Assembly: GCF_002894645.1 (NCBI RefSeq) | Contig: NZ_NCQY01000030.1 | Span: 404,325-468,324 of the forward strand | Length of the DNA stretch: 64,000 bases | Reading direction: 5' to 3' | From: Salinibacter altiplanensis | GTDB taxonomy: Bacteria; Bacteroidota; Rhodothermia; Rhodothermales; Salinibacteraceae | Shown: positions 35,276 to 44,291 of the stretch, one piece after another | Layout of the letters: every line of letters starts with the position of its first letter | Numbering within the stretch: the first letter of the stretch is position 1 | Translations under genes and position numbers: made by a program | The notes under the pieces: model-generated | What the model was told of the DNA's origin: nothing | What the model saw: only the letters and a program-made list of their open reading frames with translations | Databases searched by the model: none

Positions 35276-36118
35276 CTACGTCGACGCGGCGGCCACGTCG
35301 GCTTCTGTAAGAGCTGCCTCGGGATCGAGGTGGAAAAAGTGATTCGTGGGTCCCCGTCCATCTCCGAGCGGCAGAGCGTGGCGGATGGCCCCGGTTACGT
35401 ACCGCTTCGCCCGGTCAATGGCCGCACCCAGGTCGTGCCCCCTCGCCAGGTGGGCGGCGATGGCGGAGGCGTAGGTGCAGCCGGTGCCGTGGGTGTGCTC
35501 CGTATCGATCCGCGGGGCCTGGAAGCGCCGTGTCGTGTCGCCGTCCACGAACACGTCCACTGCGTCGTCGGTCCCGGACAGGTGTCCCCCTTTGATGAGG
35601 ACGGCGTCCGGGCCGTGCTCAAGCAGCACCTCTCCGGCCGCCCGCAGGTCCTCGGGCGTGTCGATTTCGATATCGGTGAGGTGCTCGGCCTCGTGGACGT
35701 TCGGCGTGACGAGGGTCGCCAGGGGCAGCAGGTCGTTGACCAGCGTGTCGATGGCCTCGTCCTGCAGGAGCTTGAAGCCGGTTTTCGAAATCATGACCGG
35801 GTCGACGACGAACGGGCGCAGGTCATGGGCCGCCACCCGGTCGGCCACCGTCTCAATGATTTCGGGGGCCGAAAGCATCCCGGTCTTCGCCGCCCGGACA
35901 TCCATGTCGGTGGCGACGGCATCGATCTGAGCGGCCACGAGCGACGGCGGCAGGTTGTGTGCCTGCGCAACTTCTTCGGTGTTCTGCGCCGTGACGGCTG
36001 CGAGCGCCGACGCGCCGAAGACGCCGTTGGCCTCCATGGCCTTGAGGTCGGCCTGGATGCCAGCACCACCTCCGGAGTCGCTTCCCGCAATGGTGAGGGC
36101 GACGGGTTTCGTGGGCAT
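35276..36118 (-). CDS. thiD: Hydroxymethylpyrimidine/phosphomethylpyrimidine kinase
   Basis: A 280-residue ribokinase-fold enzyme that phosphorylates hydroxymethylpyrimidine twice for thiamine synthesis. The N-terminus [20 protein letters not shown] is diagnostic, [12 protein letters not shown] is near residue 76 and [11 protein letters not shown] near 105. The C-terminal anion hole with the catalytic base is [19 protein letters not shown] (the Cys covers the base in the ThiD family). It is the last gene of the thiamine operon, 45 bases after thiE. The 116-base gap to the tRNA gene shows no strong terminator. Confidence 0.95.
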   Translation of the reverse strand: MPTKPVALTIAGSDSGGGAGIQADLKAMEANGVFGASALAAVTAQNTEEVAQAHNLPPSLVAAQIDAVATDMDVRAAKTGMLSAPEIIETVADRVAAHDLRPFVVDPVMISKTGFKLLQDEAIDTLVNDLLPLATLVTPNVHEAEHLTDIEIDTPEDLRAAGEVLLEHGPDAVLIKGGHLSGTDDAVDVFVDGDTTRRFQAPRIDTEHTHGTGCTYASAIAAHLARGHDLGAAIDRAKRYVTGAIRHALPLGDGRGPTNHFFHLDPEAALTEADVAAAST

Positions 36119-36163
36119 GAGCAGGACTGGTGTTGGTGAGTGCGATGCGGCGAAGGGACGGCT

Positions 36164-36805
36164 CTACGCGTGCTCGGCGAGTGCGCGCAGGTAGGCGCGG
36201 GCCGCGGCACGGGGCGTGTCCACGTCCATGATCCCCGAGAGCACGGCCACCCCACGAGCGCCTGCCCCCCGACACACCGAGACCCGTTCGGGAGTAATGC
36301 CGCCGAGGGCAAGCACGGGCACCGGCGACGCAACGCGACAGAAGGCGCGAAGCGTCCCCACGCCCGCCGGAGGCTGATCGGGTTTGCTCGTGGTTGGAAA
36401 GACCGGACTGAAGAAGTAATAATCAACCCCCTGCGTCCGGTCCCCTTTCGCCTCCGCATGCTCGTGGGCGGAGTAGCCGAGGAGGGCCTTCGCCCCTAGC
36501 CTCTCGCGGGCCTCCCTCCCCGACGGCCCCCGCCGTCCAACGTGTGCCCCGAGCCCAAGCGCCTCGGCAACGTCTACGCGGCTGTTGACCGTGACTGTGA
36601 CGTCCGCGGCCGCGGAACGGAGCCGCGGGGCGAGCACGCGCGCCGCCGTCGCAAACGCTTTCGGCTTCGCCTCGTGGTCTCGAAGGTGCACCCAGCGCAC
36701 CCCGGCCTGAACTGCCTTCACTGCCCGATCGGCCCGGGCGTCGCTCGTGAAGCCGTCCGCAATAAGTGCCAGGGGCGGGCGCGGCAGGGATGCCATGGGA
36801 GACAT
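36164..36805 (-). CDS. thiE: Thiamine phosphate synthase (ThiE/TenI family)
   Basis: A 213-residue TIM-barrel enzyme joining the thiazole and pyrimidine halves. Visible are [16 protein letters not shown] (strand 2, where ThiE usually has QLR-type residues), [34 protein letters not shown] and the C-terminal phosphate-binding [10 protein letters not shown] and [12 protein letters not shown]. The loop after HVG reads [10 protein letters not shown] instead of the common GQxDxP, so a TenI-type member is possible, but its place between thiG and thiD argues for ThiE. The ATG at 36805 and a second one at 36796 are both reasonable. Confidence 0.88.
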   Translation of the reverse strand: MSPMASLPRPPLALIADGFTSDARADRAVKAVQAGVRWVHLRDHEAKPKAFATAARVLAPRLRSAAADVTVTVNSRVDVAEALGLGAHVGRRGPSGREARERLGAKALLGYSAHEHAEAKGDRTQGVDYYFFSPVFPTTSKPDQPPAGVGTLRAFCRVASPVPVLALGGITPERVSVCRGAGARGVAVLSGIMDVDTPRAAARAYLRALAEHA

Positions 36806-36908
36806 CGAGGGAGTTGGGAGCAGTGCGGGCAGTACGGTTCAAGGCCCGAGCACCGGGCCGCCCGGGCGGACGCGCCACTCGCCCCAGCGTGGGCAGCGCC
36901 TTCTCCCA

Positions 36909-37730
36909 TCATGTCCCGATCCGTCCCTCCATCGAAGAAGACGCCTCCGCGTACAGGCGCTGTGGAATGCGACCGGCCCGATGGGCCGTTCGTCCCGCCT
37001 CAACCGCCTTGCGCATCGCGCGGCCCATATCAACCGGGTGCTGGGCCTGCGCGATCGCCGTGTTGAGCAGGATGCCATCGTACCCCAACTCCATCGCCGT
37101 CACCGCGTCGCTGGCGGTGCCAATGCCCGCGTCGACGATCAGGGGCGTGTCCTCGATCATCTCACGGATAATGCGCAGGTTGTACGGGTTGACGATGCCC
37201 ATGCCGCTTCCGATGGGCGACCCGAGGGGCATGACGGCCGCGCACCCAAGGTCGGCCAGCTTGCGGCACGTGATGGGGTCGTCGTTGGCGTAAGCGAAGA
37301 CCGTAAAGCCATCGTCGACGAGCGTCTGGGCGGCATCGAGCAGCTGCTCCACGTCTGGCATGAGCGTCTCATCGTCCCCGATCACCTCCAGCTTGACGAG
37401 GTCGGTGCCGAGGGCCTCTCGGGCAAGGCGGGCCGTCAGGACCGCTTCGCGGGCCGTGTAGCAGCCCGCCGTGTTCGGCAGCACCTCGTACCCCCCCTTG
37501 CGGATGAGATCAAGGTGGCTCTCCGGCGCCGGCTTCTCAATGTTGACCCGACGGATGGCGACCGTGACCAGCTCGGTCCCCGTCGCCTTCAGGGCATCAA
37601 GCATGACCTGCGGGTTCGGATAGCGGCTCGTCCCGACAATGATACGGGACGAGAAGGAATGGTCGCCGATCACGAAAGCGTCGTCCGTCTCCTTCGCGAC
37701 CGTTCCGTTGGTGTGTGCAGCGTCATTCAT
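36909..37730 (-). CDS. thiG: Thiazole synthase
   Basis: A 273-residue TIM-barrel enzyme that makes the thiazole phosphate from dehydroglycine, deoxyxylulose phosphate and ThiS thiocarboxylate. Diagnostic blocks: [28 protein letters not shown] (the Arg pair follows the usual AxRR), [15 protein letters not shown] containing the Lys expected to form the imine, and [18 protein letters not shown]. It ends with an Arg-rich tail of usual length. The ATG at 37730 is preferred to a TTG at 37745. It follows thiS by 48 bases and has 103 bases before thiE. Confidence 0.96.
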   Translation of the reverse strand: MNDAAHTNGTVAKETDDAFVIGDHSFSSRIIVGTSRYPNPQVMLDALKATGTELVTVAIRRVNIEKPAPESHLDLIRKGGYEVLPNTAGCYTAREAVLTARLAREALGTDLVKLEVIGDDETLMPDVEQLLDAAQTLVDDGFTVFAYANDDPITCRKLADLGCAAVMPLGSPIGSGMGIVNPYNLRIIREMIEDTPLIVDAGIGTASDAVTAMELGYDGILLNTAIAQAQHPVDMGRAMRKAVEAGRTAHRAGRIPQRLYAEASSSMEGRIGT

Positions 37731-37778
37731 AATCAGAATGCTCAACGCAAAAGGCCTCGGTCCCCCCGATCCCCGTTC

Positions 37779-38021
37779 TTACCCGCCCGGCTGCGCCTGA
37801 ATGATCTCCACCGAGTCCCCTTCGGCCAGCCGCACGTCCTCCCAGTCCTGGCGACGGACCACACTGTCATTGAGGGCCACGGCCACCCCGGCCGTCTCGT
37901 CCTCGTTCTCAGGGTCGATTTCCAGGTCTCGGAGCAGCTCGGTCAACGGGTAGTCCTCAGGCACGGTGCGCCGGTCTCCGTTGACCGTGACAGGAATGGA
38001 CAGGTCGGTCGACGAACTCAT
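37779..38021 (-). CDS. thiS: Sulfur carrier protein ThiS
   Basis: An 80-residue beta-grasp protein ending in the Gly-Gly needed for adenylation and thiocarboxylate formation (VEIIQAQPGG). It has PVTVNGDRRTVPEDYPLTEL at the start and the conserved VAVALNDSVVRRQDW block. The N-terminal seven residues and the acidic stretch PENEDETAG make it longer than the usual 66 residues. Its ATG overlaps the thiO stop by four bases (ATGA), so the two are probably translationally coupled. Confidence 0.94.
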   Translation of the reverse strand: MSSSTDLSIPVTVNGDRRTVPEDYPLTELLRDLEIDPENEDETAGVAVALNDSVVRRQDWEDVRLAEGDSVEIIQAQPGG

Positions 38022-39157
38022 GCGGACGCGGTCGTGGATTGAGTGTTGGAAAACCGACAGGGAGAAAACGGTCGGAGCCAGTCCGAGGTTTCTCCGGTGC
38101 GGATCAGCCGCGCCATTTCCTCGGCCGTGATGGGAGTCAGCAGGATGCCGTGGCGGTAGTGGCCGGTCGCCATGAGGACCCCGGGGGCGGCCGACGGTCC
38201 CAGGAGGGGCGCGTGGTCGCGGCTCGCCGGCCGCAGTCCGGCCCACGTCTCGTCGACCGGCAGGTCGCGGATCCCCGGCACCACCTCCCAGCCGCCTTCC
38301 AGGAGGTCGTAAAGCCCCCCTGCCGTCACCGTGGTGTCAAACCCCATCTCTTCGCTCGTGGCCCCCATCACGATGCGTCCGTCGCTCTTCGGGGCGAGGT
38401 ACGCCTCGGGCCCCCGGATTACGTGCTGTAGGTCGAAGGGGCGCTTGCTCTGCAGCTGCAGCGATTGTCCCTTCACCGGGCGCACCGGGGGCGTGGCATT
38501 GGGGGTGAGGCCATCCAGCTCGCGGGACCAGACCCCCGCCGCCACCACGACACGGTCGCCTTCAATGCACGCCCCGTCGGCCGTCCGGACTGCCGGGGCG
38601 TCCCCGTCCGGCACCACCGCCTCGACGGGCGTTTCTTCGTGCAGCGTGCCCCCCTCCGCCCCGAACGCCGTCTTCAGCGCCGCCACGAGGCGACGGTTGT
38701 CAACCTGATGGTCCGAGGGGGCGTACACGGCGGCGGCCAGGCCCGGGGCCACGAACGGCTCCACGCCCCGCGCCTCCTCCCCGGTGAGCCACTCCACGTC
38801 GAGGCCCTGGTCTCGCTGAAACTCGTAGAGCCGTTCCAGGGCCTCGGCGGCATCGCGGTCGTCGGCCACAATGAGGGTCCCTTCGTCGCGGTAGTCCACC
38901 GACTGTCCCGAGGCCGCTTCCACCCGCTCGGCAAAGTCCGGCCAGCGCCGCAGGCTCTCTCGGTTGAAGTCGTAGAGCTCTCGCTCCTCAAATTCAATCT
39001 CGGCGTCGGGGGCCAACATGCCCGCCGCCTGGTACGACGTGCCGCGCCCGGCCGCTTCCTTCTCAAAAATTGTCACGGGGGTGCCACGGCGGACAAGCTC
39101 AAAGCCGATGCTCAGCCCAATCGTCCCCCCTCCAACGATGAGAACATCCCGATCCAT
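38018..39157 (-). CDS. thiO: Glycine oxidase ThiO
   Basis: A 379-residue FAD-dependent DAO-family enzyme that oxidises glycine to the imine used by ThiG, in place of the radical-SAM enzyme ThiH. The N-terminal dinucleotide-binding loop is VLIVGGGTIGLSIGFELVRR. Other landmarks are YQAAGMLAPDAE near residue 45, KGQSLQL near 220 and ETWAGLRPASRDHAPLLG near 305, with GHYRHGILLTPITA near the C-terminus. It is first in the thiamine operon. The 180-base upstream region does not contain a TPP riboswitch that I can recognise. A homologous oxidoreductase is encoded divergently. Confidence 0.93.
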   Translation of the reverse strand: MDRDVLIVGGGTIGLSIGFELVRRGTPVTIFEKEAAGRGTSYQAAGMLAPDAEIEFEERELYDFNRESLRRWPDFAERVEAASGQSVDYRDEGTLIVADDRDAAEALERLYEFQRDQGLDVEWLTGEEARGVEPFVAPGLAAAVYAPSDHQVDNRRLVAALKTAFGAEGGTLHEETPVEAVVPDGDAPAVRTADGACIEGDRVVVAAGVWSRELDGLTPNATPPVRPVKGQSLQLQSKRPFDLQHVIRGPEAYLAPKSDGRIVMGATSEEMGFDTTVTAGGLYDLLEGGWEVVPGIRDLPVDETWAGLRPASRDHAPLLGPSAAPGVLMATGHYRHGILLTPITAEEMARLIRTGETSDWLRPFSPCRFSNTQSTTASA

Positions 39158-39337
39158 ACCAACACTCACGATTCGTGTCACAGGCTGCGCGGCGCTTTCG
39201 GTTGCCCTTTCGTGGGAAAACGCCCAACCACTTGATGCTGCGGTCTCAAACAGATCATTTTCCAAAAGTGTCCCGAACGCCAGCGCGCAGGGCGCGTGTG
39301 GAAAGGGTACGTTGCATTTGCCCTTGTTGTCTTTCGT

Positions 39338-40423
39338 ATGCGTTACGACGCCGACGTGATTGTCGTGGGGGCTGGGCTGGCCGGGGCCTGCGCGGCCTTC
39401 ACCCTGAGCCGGAACCACAAGGTCCACGTGCTGGAGTCCGACGAGCCCGCGTCCGGGGCGTCCGGGGCCGCCGCGGGCCTCGTGAATCCATTCATGGGGC
39501 GCCGCGCCCGCCCCACCTGGCGCCTGCGCGAGGCCTTGGCCGCCGTGCCAACGCTTCTGGAACGGGCCGGCGCCGCCGAGCTGTTTCCCGACACCGGCGT
39601 CCTCCGCCCCGCCGTGGAGCCCGATCAGGTGGCCCCCTTCCAGGAAACCGCCGAGAACCATCCGGAGCTTGCGACTTGGCTGCCGCCGGCGGCCGTGCAG
39701 GCTCGGTACCCCACGGTGCGCCCCGACCGCGGCGCGCTGTTCATCCCTCGAGGCGGGGCCGTCAACGTGAAGGCGATGGTGCGGGCGCTCCTGGACGCTG
39801 CGGCGGCCCGAGGGGCCACAATCGAAACCCGGGCGCCCGTGCTCTACTGGCGCGAGACGCCCACCGCCGCGGTGGTGGAGGTGGATCGGGGCGACGACAC
39901 GGACGAGCTCCGGGCCGACCGCGTGCTCCTTACCCTCGGGCAGGGCTTCCCGCCCTTTCCCGAACTGCGACGACTGGGGCTCGACGGGGTGAAGGGCCAG
40001 ACCGTCCGGGTCCGCCGTCCCGCGGGATGTCCCAAGAACCTTCCGCCACTGTCGGGCCGCGGCTACGTGGTGCCGGATGGCAAAACCTTGGTTCTCGGCA
40101 GCAACTACGAGAACGACTACGACGACCTCACGCCGGACCCGGCCGCCACAGAATACATCCAGGAAAAGGCAAGCCGCATGATTAAAGGCCTCGACCAGGC
40201 CGAGGTGCTCGACGAGATGGCAGGCGTTCGCGTGAAGCACGCGGAGACGAACCTGCCGCTGCTCGGCCCCCTTCCCCGCCGCGATCGAATCTGGACCTTC
40301 ACCGCCCTCGGCTCCAAAGGCCTCCTCACCGCCCCCCTTCTTGCCCTCGATCTCCCCACCTATCTCGCCGACCCGGCTCAAATCCCGGAGGCGGTTCGCA
40401 TTTCGGGGACCGAGCCTTCCTGA
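39338..40423 (+). CDS. FAD-dependent DAO-family oxidoreductase
   Basis: A 361-residue protein with an N-terminal FAD loop (ADVIVVGAGLAGACAAF) and acidic strand end (VHVLESDEPASGASG). Further landmarks are AAAGLVNPFMGRRARPTW, the FIPRGGAVN region near residue 135, KGQTVRVR near 225 and a C-terminal block LPLLGPLPRRDRIWTFTALGSKGLLTAPLLA. The layout is that of glycine/D-amino acid oxidase relatives such as ThiO and MnmC C-domains. The ATG at 39338 sits right before the FAD loop. It diverges from thiO with a 180-base shared region. The substrate is unknown; a duplicated amine oxidase is plausible. Confidence 0.85.
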   Translation: MRYDADVIVVGAGLAGACAAFTLSRNHKVHVLESDEPASGASGAAAGLVNPFMGRRARPTWRLREALAAVPTLLERAGAAELFPDTGVLRPAVEPDQVAPFQETAENHPELATWLPPAAVQARYPTVRPDRGALFIPRGGAVNVKAMVRALLDAAAARGATIETRAPVLYWRETPTAAVVEVDRGDDTDELRADRVLLTLGQGFPPFPELRRLGLDGVKGQTVRVRRPAGCPKNLPPLSGRGYVVPDGKTLVLGSNYENDYDDLTPDPAATEYIQEKASRMIKGLDQAEVLDEMAGVRVKHAETNLPLLGPLPRRDRIWTFTALGSKGLLTAPLLALDLPTYLADPAQIPEAVRISGTEPS

Positions 40424-40488
40424 TTCCCCCTTGGAATCCCTCCGCTTGGGCCGTCCGCTACTGATAGACATCCGTGGAGGGCGCCCTT

Positions 40489-42504
40489 CTATCGCACCAC
40501 CACGATCCGGCGCGTCGTCGTCACGTCCCCGACCGTCACGCGGGCAAAGTACACCCCGCTCGGCAGCCCCTCAACCCCAATCGCCATCGCGTGCCGACCG
40601 GCCGGGCGCGTCGCGGCGTGCCGCCGTACTTGCTGGCCGACGGTGTTGTAAAGGGCCACCTCAACGCTTGCCCGCTCCGGAAGCGCCACCGACAGCCGGG
40701 CCTGCGAGCGGACCGGGTTGGGGGCCACCGTGCCGACCTCAACGGTATCCGGAAGTGCCTCGGCCCCGAGGGCCGACGTCTTGCTCTCGGAGGAGAGGCA
40801 AATCTGATTCCCAGTGACAGCATTGCAGCCGCCCCCACCGCCGTCGTCGTTCGGGTAGATGGTTACTGAACGTTCAGCCACACCGGTTGCGTTGGTTACT
40901 TCATCAAAGGCAACGACGCGAATGCCTCCATTGTCGGTCGTCTCGTCGTCTGTATCCCGAAACGAGGTCGTGCAGGTGAGGCTGGTCCCGCAGGTTCCCA
41001 GCCACGAGTCGCCGCTTTTGCGCTGTTTCTTCCAGCTGATCGCGTAGGAGCCGGAGCCCCCAGAAACGGAGGCCTCCCACGTGGCCGTTTCGCCTTCTTT
41101 TACTTTGATCGGACCACTGATGATCTGCGCATTCGGGGGTGGGAGGGCGTCTTCGACTGACTGTCGCGCATTGAGGCGGCCTGCGCCATCCCAATTCGTA
41201 TTTCCGTAGTCGTCCGCATTGGTCTCGATATCACTCCGAACGTCCGACTCAGTGAGAGACGAGTTCGCCGAGAGCATCAGCGCCGCTGTCCCCGACGCCT
41301 GTGGCGCCGCTGCCGACGTGCCGCCGAAGCAGCCGTAGTAGTTTTCTGGCTCGTCAGCGTCATCAGTCTCATCACAGGCGGTCGCGTCAGGCTCGTACCC
41401 ACTGCCTCCCACGCGATCCGAGGTGCGCACGTCTCCATTTCCTCCTACGTCGCCGCTGGGAGCAACGATGGCCACCTCGTCATCGCGCGGGCTGTAGTAC
41501 CATACATTGTCATCCTTGTCAACAGCGCCCACCACCAGCAGGCCCGGTATTGTCGCGGGAAAGGTGACATCGTTTCCAGTGTTGCCAGCAGACTTGACAA
41601 CCACACTGCCTTTCCCGTTGCGTCCATCTTGGCGGGCGCGAGTGAGGGCGGCCTCAACTTCATCGTTCGGTGGACCGCCCCAACTGTTGCTCAAGACATC
41701 AGCGCCGTTTTGCCACGCGTAATCGATGGCATTTGAAGTTGGTTCGCCGTAGGGACCATCGAAGATATTGATCGGCATGATCTTGACGTTTGGGGCCACG
41801 CCGCGCACACCTTTTGTATTGTGATTAGCTGCGATGATCCCCGCGACAGCTTGGCCGTGCTGGCTTGCAGAACTGGGTGAGCCGTCACCGCCTCCTGCCG
41901 TGCGACCGTTGATGACCTGTCCACTGCGAAAGTCCTCGTGTTGCTCCACGCCGTCGTCCACTACGGCGACGGTGATAGAGGAACTTCCTTTCGAGAGTGC
42001 CCATGCTTCCGGCGCGTCGATGTCCACGTCGGCGGTGCCAAGGTTACTGCTAGTGTTGTTCAGATAGTATTGCTTGGGATATAGCGGGTCGTTGGCGCTG
42101 GAACGGGGCTGAATCCTGCCCTCCCTCTGGAGATTGACGTGAAAAGTGGGCACCGACCAGACGGTTAGCTCGCTCTCGTAGTAGCGATTCGCCGCTTCGA
42201 GGGCGTTCAGGGCCGACGCTTCGGTCACGCGCAACGGGTACTCGTTGTACTCACGCGCCTGCCGCCGGTCAATTTCGTTGTCCAAAGGGGCGACTTCGAC
42301 GCCGTACTTCTCGTTGAGCGAGTCGATCTCGGCCCGGGAGACGTCTGGCTTGAATTTGACACTGAACTCGTCGGTCATGACAAAGTGCGTCGTGTCGCTG
42401 TTTTGCGTGCGGAAGAACGCCGGTATGGTGCGTCGAACAGGCACCTGCTGGGTAAGCTGGTTGATGATGGTCAGGCTGAGTGCCTGCCGGTCTTCCGCTT
42501 CCAA
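40489..42504 (-). CDS. S8 (subtilisin) serine peptidase with type IX secretion C-terminal domain; 5' part cut off by an in-frame TGA
   Basis: This frame encodes a pro-region, then a peptidase domain with the full catalytic set: Asp in VAVVDDGVEQHEDF, His in SQHGQAVAGIIAAN, oxyanion Asn in VVKSAGNTGND and Ser in FGGTSAAAPQASG. A beta-sandwich (PKD-like) domain is followed by a type IX sorting domain: VAPNPVRSQARLSVALP, VALYNTVGQQV, LPSGVYFARV and a basic final strand. It has no signal peptide of its own and begins at a TTG; the first ATG is at 42378. The missing start is in the same frame just upstream (42517-42735), separated by one TGA. GC is lower than in neighbours. Confidence 0.85.
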   Translation of the reverse strand: MEAEDRQALSLTIINQLTQQVPVRRTIPAFFRTQNSDTTHFVMTDEFSVKFKPDVSRAEIDSLNEKYGVEVAPLDNEIDRRQAREYNEYPLRVTEASALNALEAANRYYESELTVWSVPTFHVNLQREGRIQPRSSANDPLYPKQYYLNNTSSNLGTADVDIDAPEAWALSKGSSSITVAVVDDGVEQHEDFRSGQVINGRTAGGGDGSPSSASQHGQAVAGIIAANHNTKGVRGVAPNVKIMPINIFDGPYGEPTSNAIDYAWQNGADVLSNSWGGPPNDEVEAALTRARQDGRNGKGSVVVKSAGNTGNDVTFPATIPGLLVVGAVDKDDNVWYYSPRDDEVAIVAPSGDVGGNGDVRTSDRVGGSGYEPDATACDETDDADEPENYYGCFGGTSAAAPQASGTAALMLSANSSLTESDVRSDIETNADDYGNTNWDGAGRLNARQSVEDALPPPNAQIISGPIKVKEGETATWEASVSGGSGSYAISWKKQRKSGDSWLGTCGTSLTCTTSFRDTDDETTDNGGIRVVAFDEVTNATGVAERSVTIYPNDDGGGGGCNAVTGNQICLSSESKTSALGAEALPDTVEVGTVAPNPVRSQARLSVALPERASVEVALYNTVGQQVRRHAATRPAGRHAMAIGVEGLPSGVYFARVTVGDVTTTRRIVVVR

Positions 42505-42516
42505 CCAGTAGAATCC

Positions 42517-42735
42517 TCAGTCGGCGTTCAAGACTTTGCGCAGCCGGACGTCAGGCCGACGAGACAATGCGCTGGTGAGCGCCGCTTGGGCGGTTTCGGG
42601 GATCTGGATGACCTTCCACTTCTCGGCCTGCTCGATGGGTATCTGGCGCTCGTCCGAGTAGTAGTGGTGGCCCTGCCCAAAGGCAGTTGGGGCCAGCAGG
42701 AATAGTACGGTAAGGAGCGTAGCAAACTGTTTCAT
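42517..42735 (-). pseudogene. Signal peptide and N-terminal 72 codons of the S8 peptidase, separated by in-frame TGA
   Basis: Codons 1-20 form a clear signal peptide (MKQFATLLTVLFLLAPTAFG). The rest (RQIPIEQAEKWKVIQIPE, ending RKVLNAD) looks like the start of a propeptide. After the TGA at 42517-42519 the same frame continues GFYWLEAEDRQALS into the peptidase. Nothing else is secretable here, so the two pieces are most simply one 748-codon gene with a nonsense codon. As it stands the upstream piece alone would be a useless secreted peptide. Confidence 0.75.
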
Positions 42736-42809
42736 GACGTTAACCCGCTGTAAGTTTGTTCGTGAGAAAGCGACTGTGAAGCTCGAAGGCAGCGCTTCGA
42801 GTCTGGAGT

Positions 42810-44021
42810 CTACGGATCGGGAACGGTTGCAGTACCGAGATGCAAAATGTAGCTCTTTACGTACCCCTCCTTATCGCGCTCCGGAGTGTAGGTGGCGAGC
42901 ACCTCCGCCGTCTCTGTATCCACTTTGATCAGCGCCGGCCTCGCTTGCCCATCGTCGTCAAGTCTGATTCGGGCCGGTCTCGGGTTTCTAATTACGAATG
43001 CCCCCCCATTGGGGAGCATCGTGATCTTGTCGGCGATCAGCGCTTCGTAGCCCAGCTCAAGGGCTTCTCCCCCATCGATGAATACAGTCAGTTCGCGCCG
43101 CTGTGTATCGAAGCGGAGCACCTGATTGGTCGGAACATGTTCGAGCATTCCGCCCGCCGGGCAGTCGATGAAGACGTAGCGCCCGTTCGGCGTGACGGCC
43201 AGCTCCGCGTAGCTTCCTACCTGACTCGTAAAGAGCACTTCGCCGCTTTGCACGTCCATCATGTAGAAGCGACCCGGCGGGCCCAGCGACGACCACGTCG
43301 TCGCAAACAGGTAGCGCTTGTCCGGGGAAAGGGTCAGATCGGAAAGACCTAACTTATCGGGCAGGGAAATCGTGCGTGTAACCTTTGCCTCGTTCGGGTC
43401 GTAGACGCGGATCTGAGGCCCGCTCTCGGTGCTCACGCCGAAGTAGATCTCTCCGCGTTCGGGATCCACCGCCGCTCCCTCCAGAGGACCGACGGATAGT
43501 TCATGCTCTAACTCCAGCGTCGCGGCGTCAAAGAACTGTGCGCTGCCGTCAAGATCAAAGACGACTAAATGATCGTTTACCGGTTCGTAGAGCAACGGGG
43601 CACGTCCCTTGAACGAGCCGGCCACTGAGGCACGCTTCATGATGCGTCCGCTGGTAGGATTAAAGGCCGCCAGCACTTTGCGTGCGCTCCCTTCAAACCT
43701 ATTTCCGGTGCCCCAAGCGGTGTACCAGCGCTCACGATCCAGGGAAGAGGCCACCCCGATGGGCGTGCGATCCGGCACCTCAGTAATCGGCGCAGGTTCG
43801 AGCGTCTCGGGGTCGAAGCGCCAGAGGCCATCCGCGTCGCCACCTACCGAGGCGACCACAGCGGGTCCCGCCGGTAGCGGCTGGCCCGTGTCGCCATCAG
43901 AACCAAAGAGGTCGCACCCGGCCAAGAGACTCAACCCAAAAAAGCACACAATGCCATAGACTCCCCCCCGCAACAAGAGCCGTCTCCAGAAGCGAAAGGA
44001 TTCGGGTTGACGAGCACTCAT
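42810..44021 (-). CDS. Beta-propeller (YVTN-like) lipoprotein
   Basis: A 403-residue protein with a twin-Arg-rich start, a hydrophobic core and a good lipobox (LSLLAGCDLF, Cys near residue 36). The mature part is built from repeated blades such as DGLWRFDPETLEPAPI, RVYDPNEAKVTRTISLP, DLTLSPDKRYLFATTW and ELAVTPNGRYVFIDCP, about seven in number, the pattern of YVTN/quinohemoprotein-type propellers. It is likely anchored to the outer membrane with a binding or scaffold role. No catalytic residues are recognised. The ATG at 44021 is chosen over one seven codons earlier. It lies next to the split protease in a lower-GC patch. Confidence 0.82.
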   Translation of the reverse strand: MSARQPESFRFWRRLLLRGGVYGIVCFFGLSLLAGCDLFGSDGDTGQPLPAGPAVVASVGGDADGLWRFDPETLEPAPITEVPDRTPIGVASSLDRERWYTAWGTGNRFEGSARKVLAAFNPTSGRIMKRASVAGSFKGRAPLLYEPVNDHLVVFDLDGSAQFFDAATLELEHELSVGPLEGAAVDPERGEIYFGVSTESGPQIRVYDPNEAKVTRTISLPDKLGLSDLTLSPDKRYLFATTWSSLGPPGRFYMMDVQSGEVLFTSQVGSYAELAVTPNGRYVFIDCPAGGMLEHVPTNQVLRFDTQRRELTVFIDGGEALELGYEALIADKITMLPNGGAFVIRNPRPARIRLDDDGQARPALIKVDTETAEVLATYTPERDKEGYVKSYILHLGTATVPDP

Positions 44022-44291
44022 CGGGCAATGCGTCTTACGCAATAGGAAAAGACGACCGGGAGCGACGCACTCAGAAGCCGATCCGACCGGCTCGGAGCAC
44101 TTGGCGTCAGCAACGTGTAGTATTTATGTAAGGTACACAATTATAATAACAGAGGGGGGGTAGGGATGTCAAGCCACGATCAATCGCCTCTGCGAGGCCG
44201 CCCCGATTCCCTCCCTTTTGCCACTGCATCTTCGGCGGTCGAGTCCTACGTTGTATCGTCCGCGGTTCTCCTCACAGTTGCCTGTCCCCCC
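44022..44291. promoter_or_regulatory. Divergent region with an A/T-rich block (44118-44152)
   Basis: The block tagtatttatgtaagg and acaattataataacagagg is the most A/T-rich stretch nearby. It should carry promoters for the propeller lipoprotein (minus) and the decarboxylase (plus). On the minus strand TATAATTGTG loosely resembles the Bacteroidota TAnnTTTG box. The plus strand has a G-run just before an ATG at 44166 whose translation is not protein-like. Confidence 0.35.

Noticed and set aside
39158-39337. TPP riboswitch upstream of thiO
   Set aside because: The conserved sequence blocks of the TPP aptamer are absent by eye on the minus strand.
42517-42519. Selenocysteine at the internal TGA of the subtilase
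   Set aside because: No SECIS-like hairpin is evident after the codon, subtilases are not known selenoproteins, and the codon lies in a non-catalytic pro-region.
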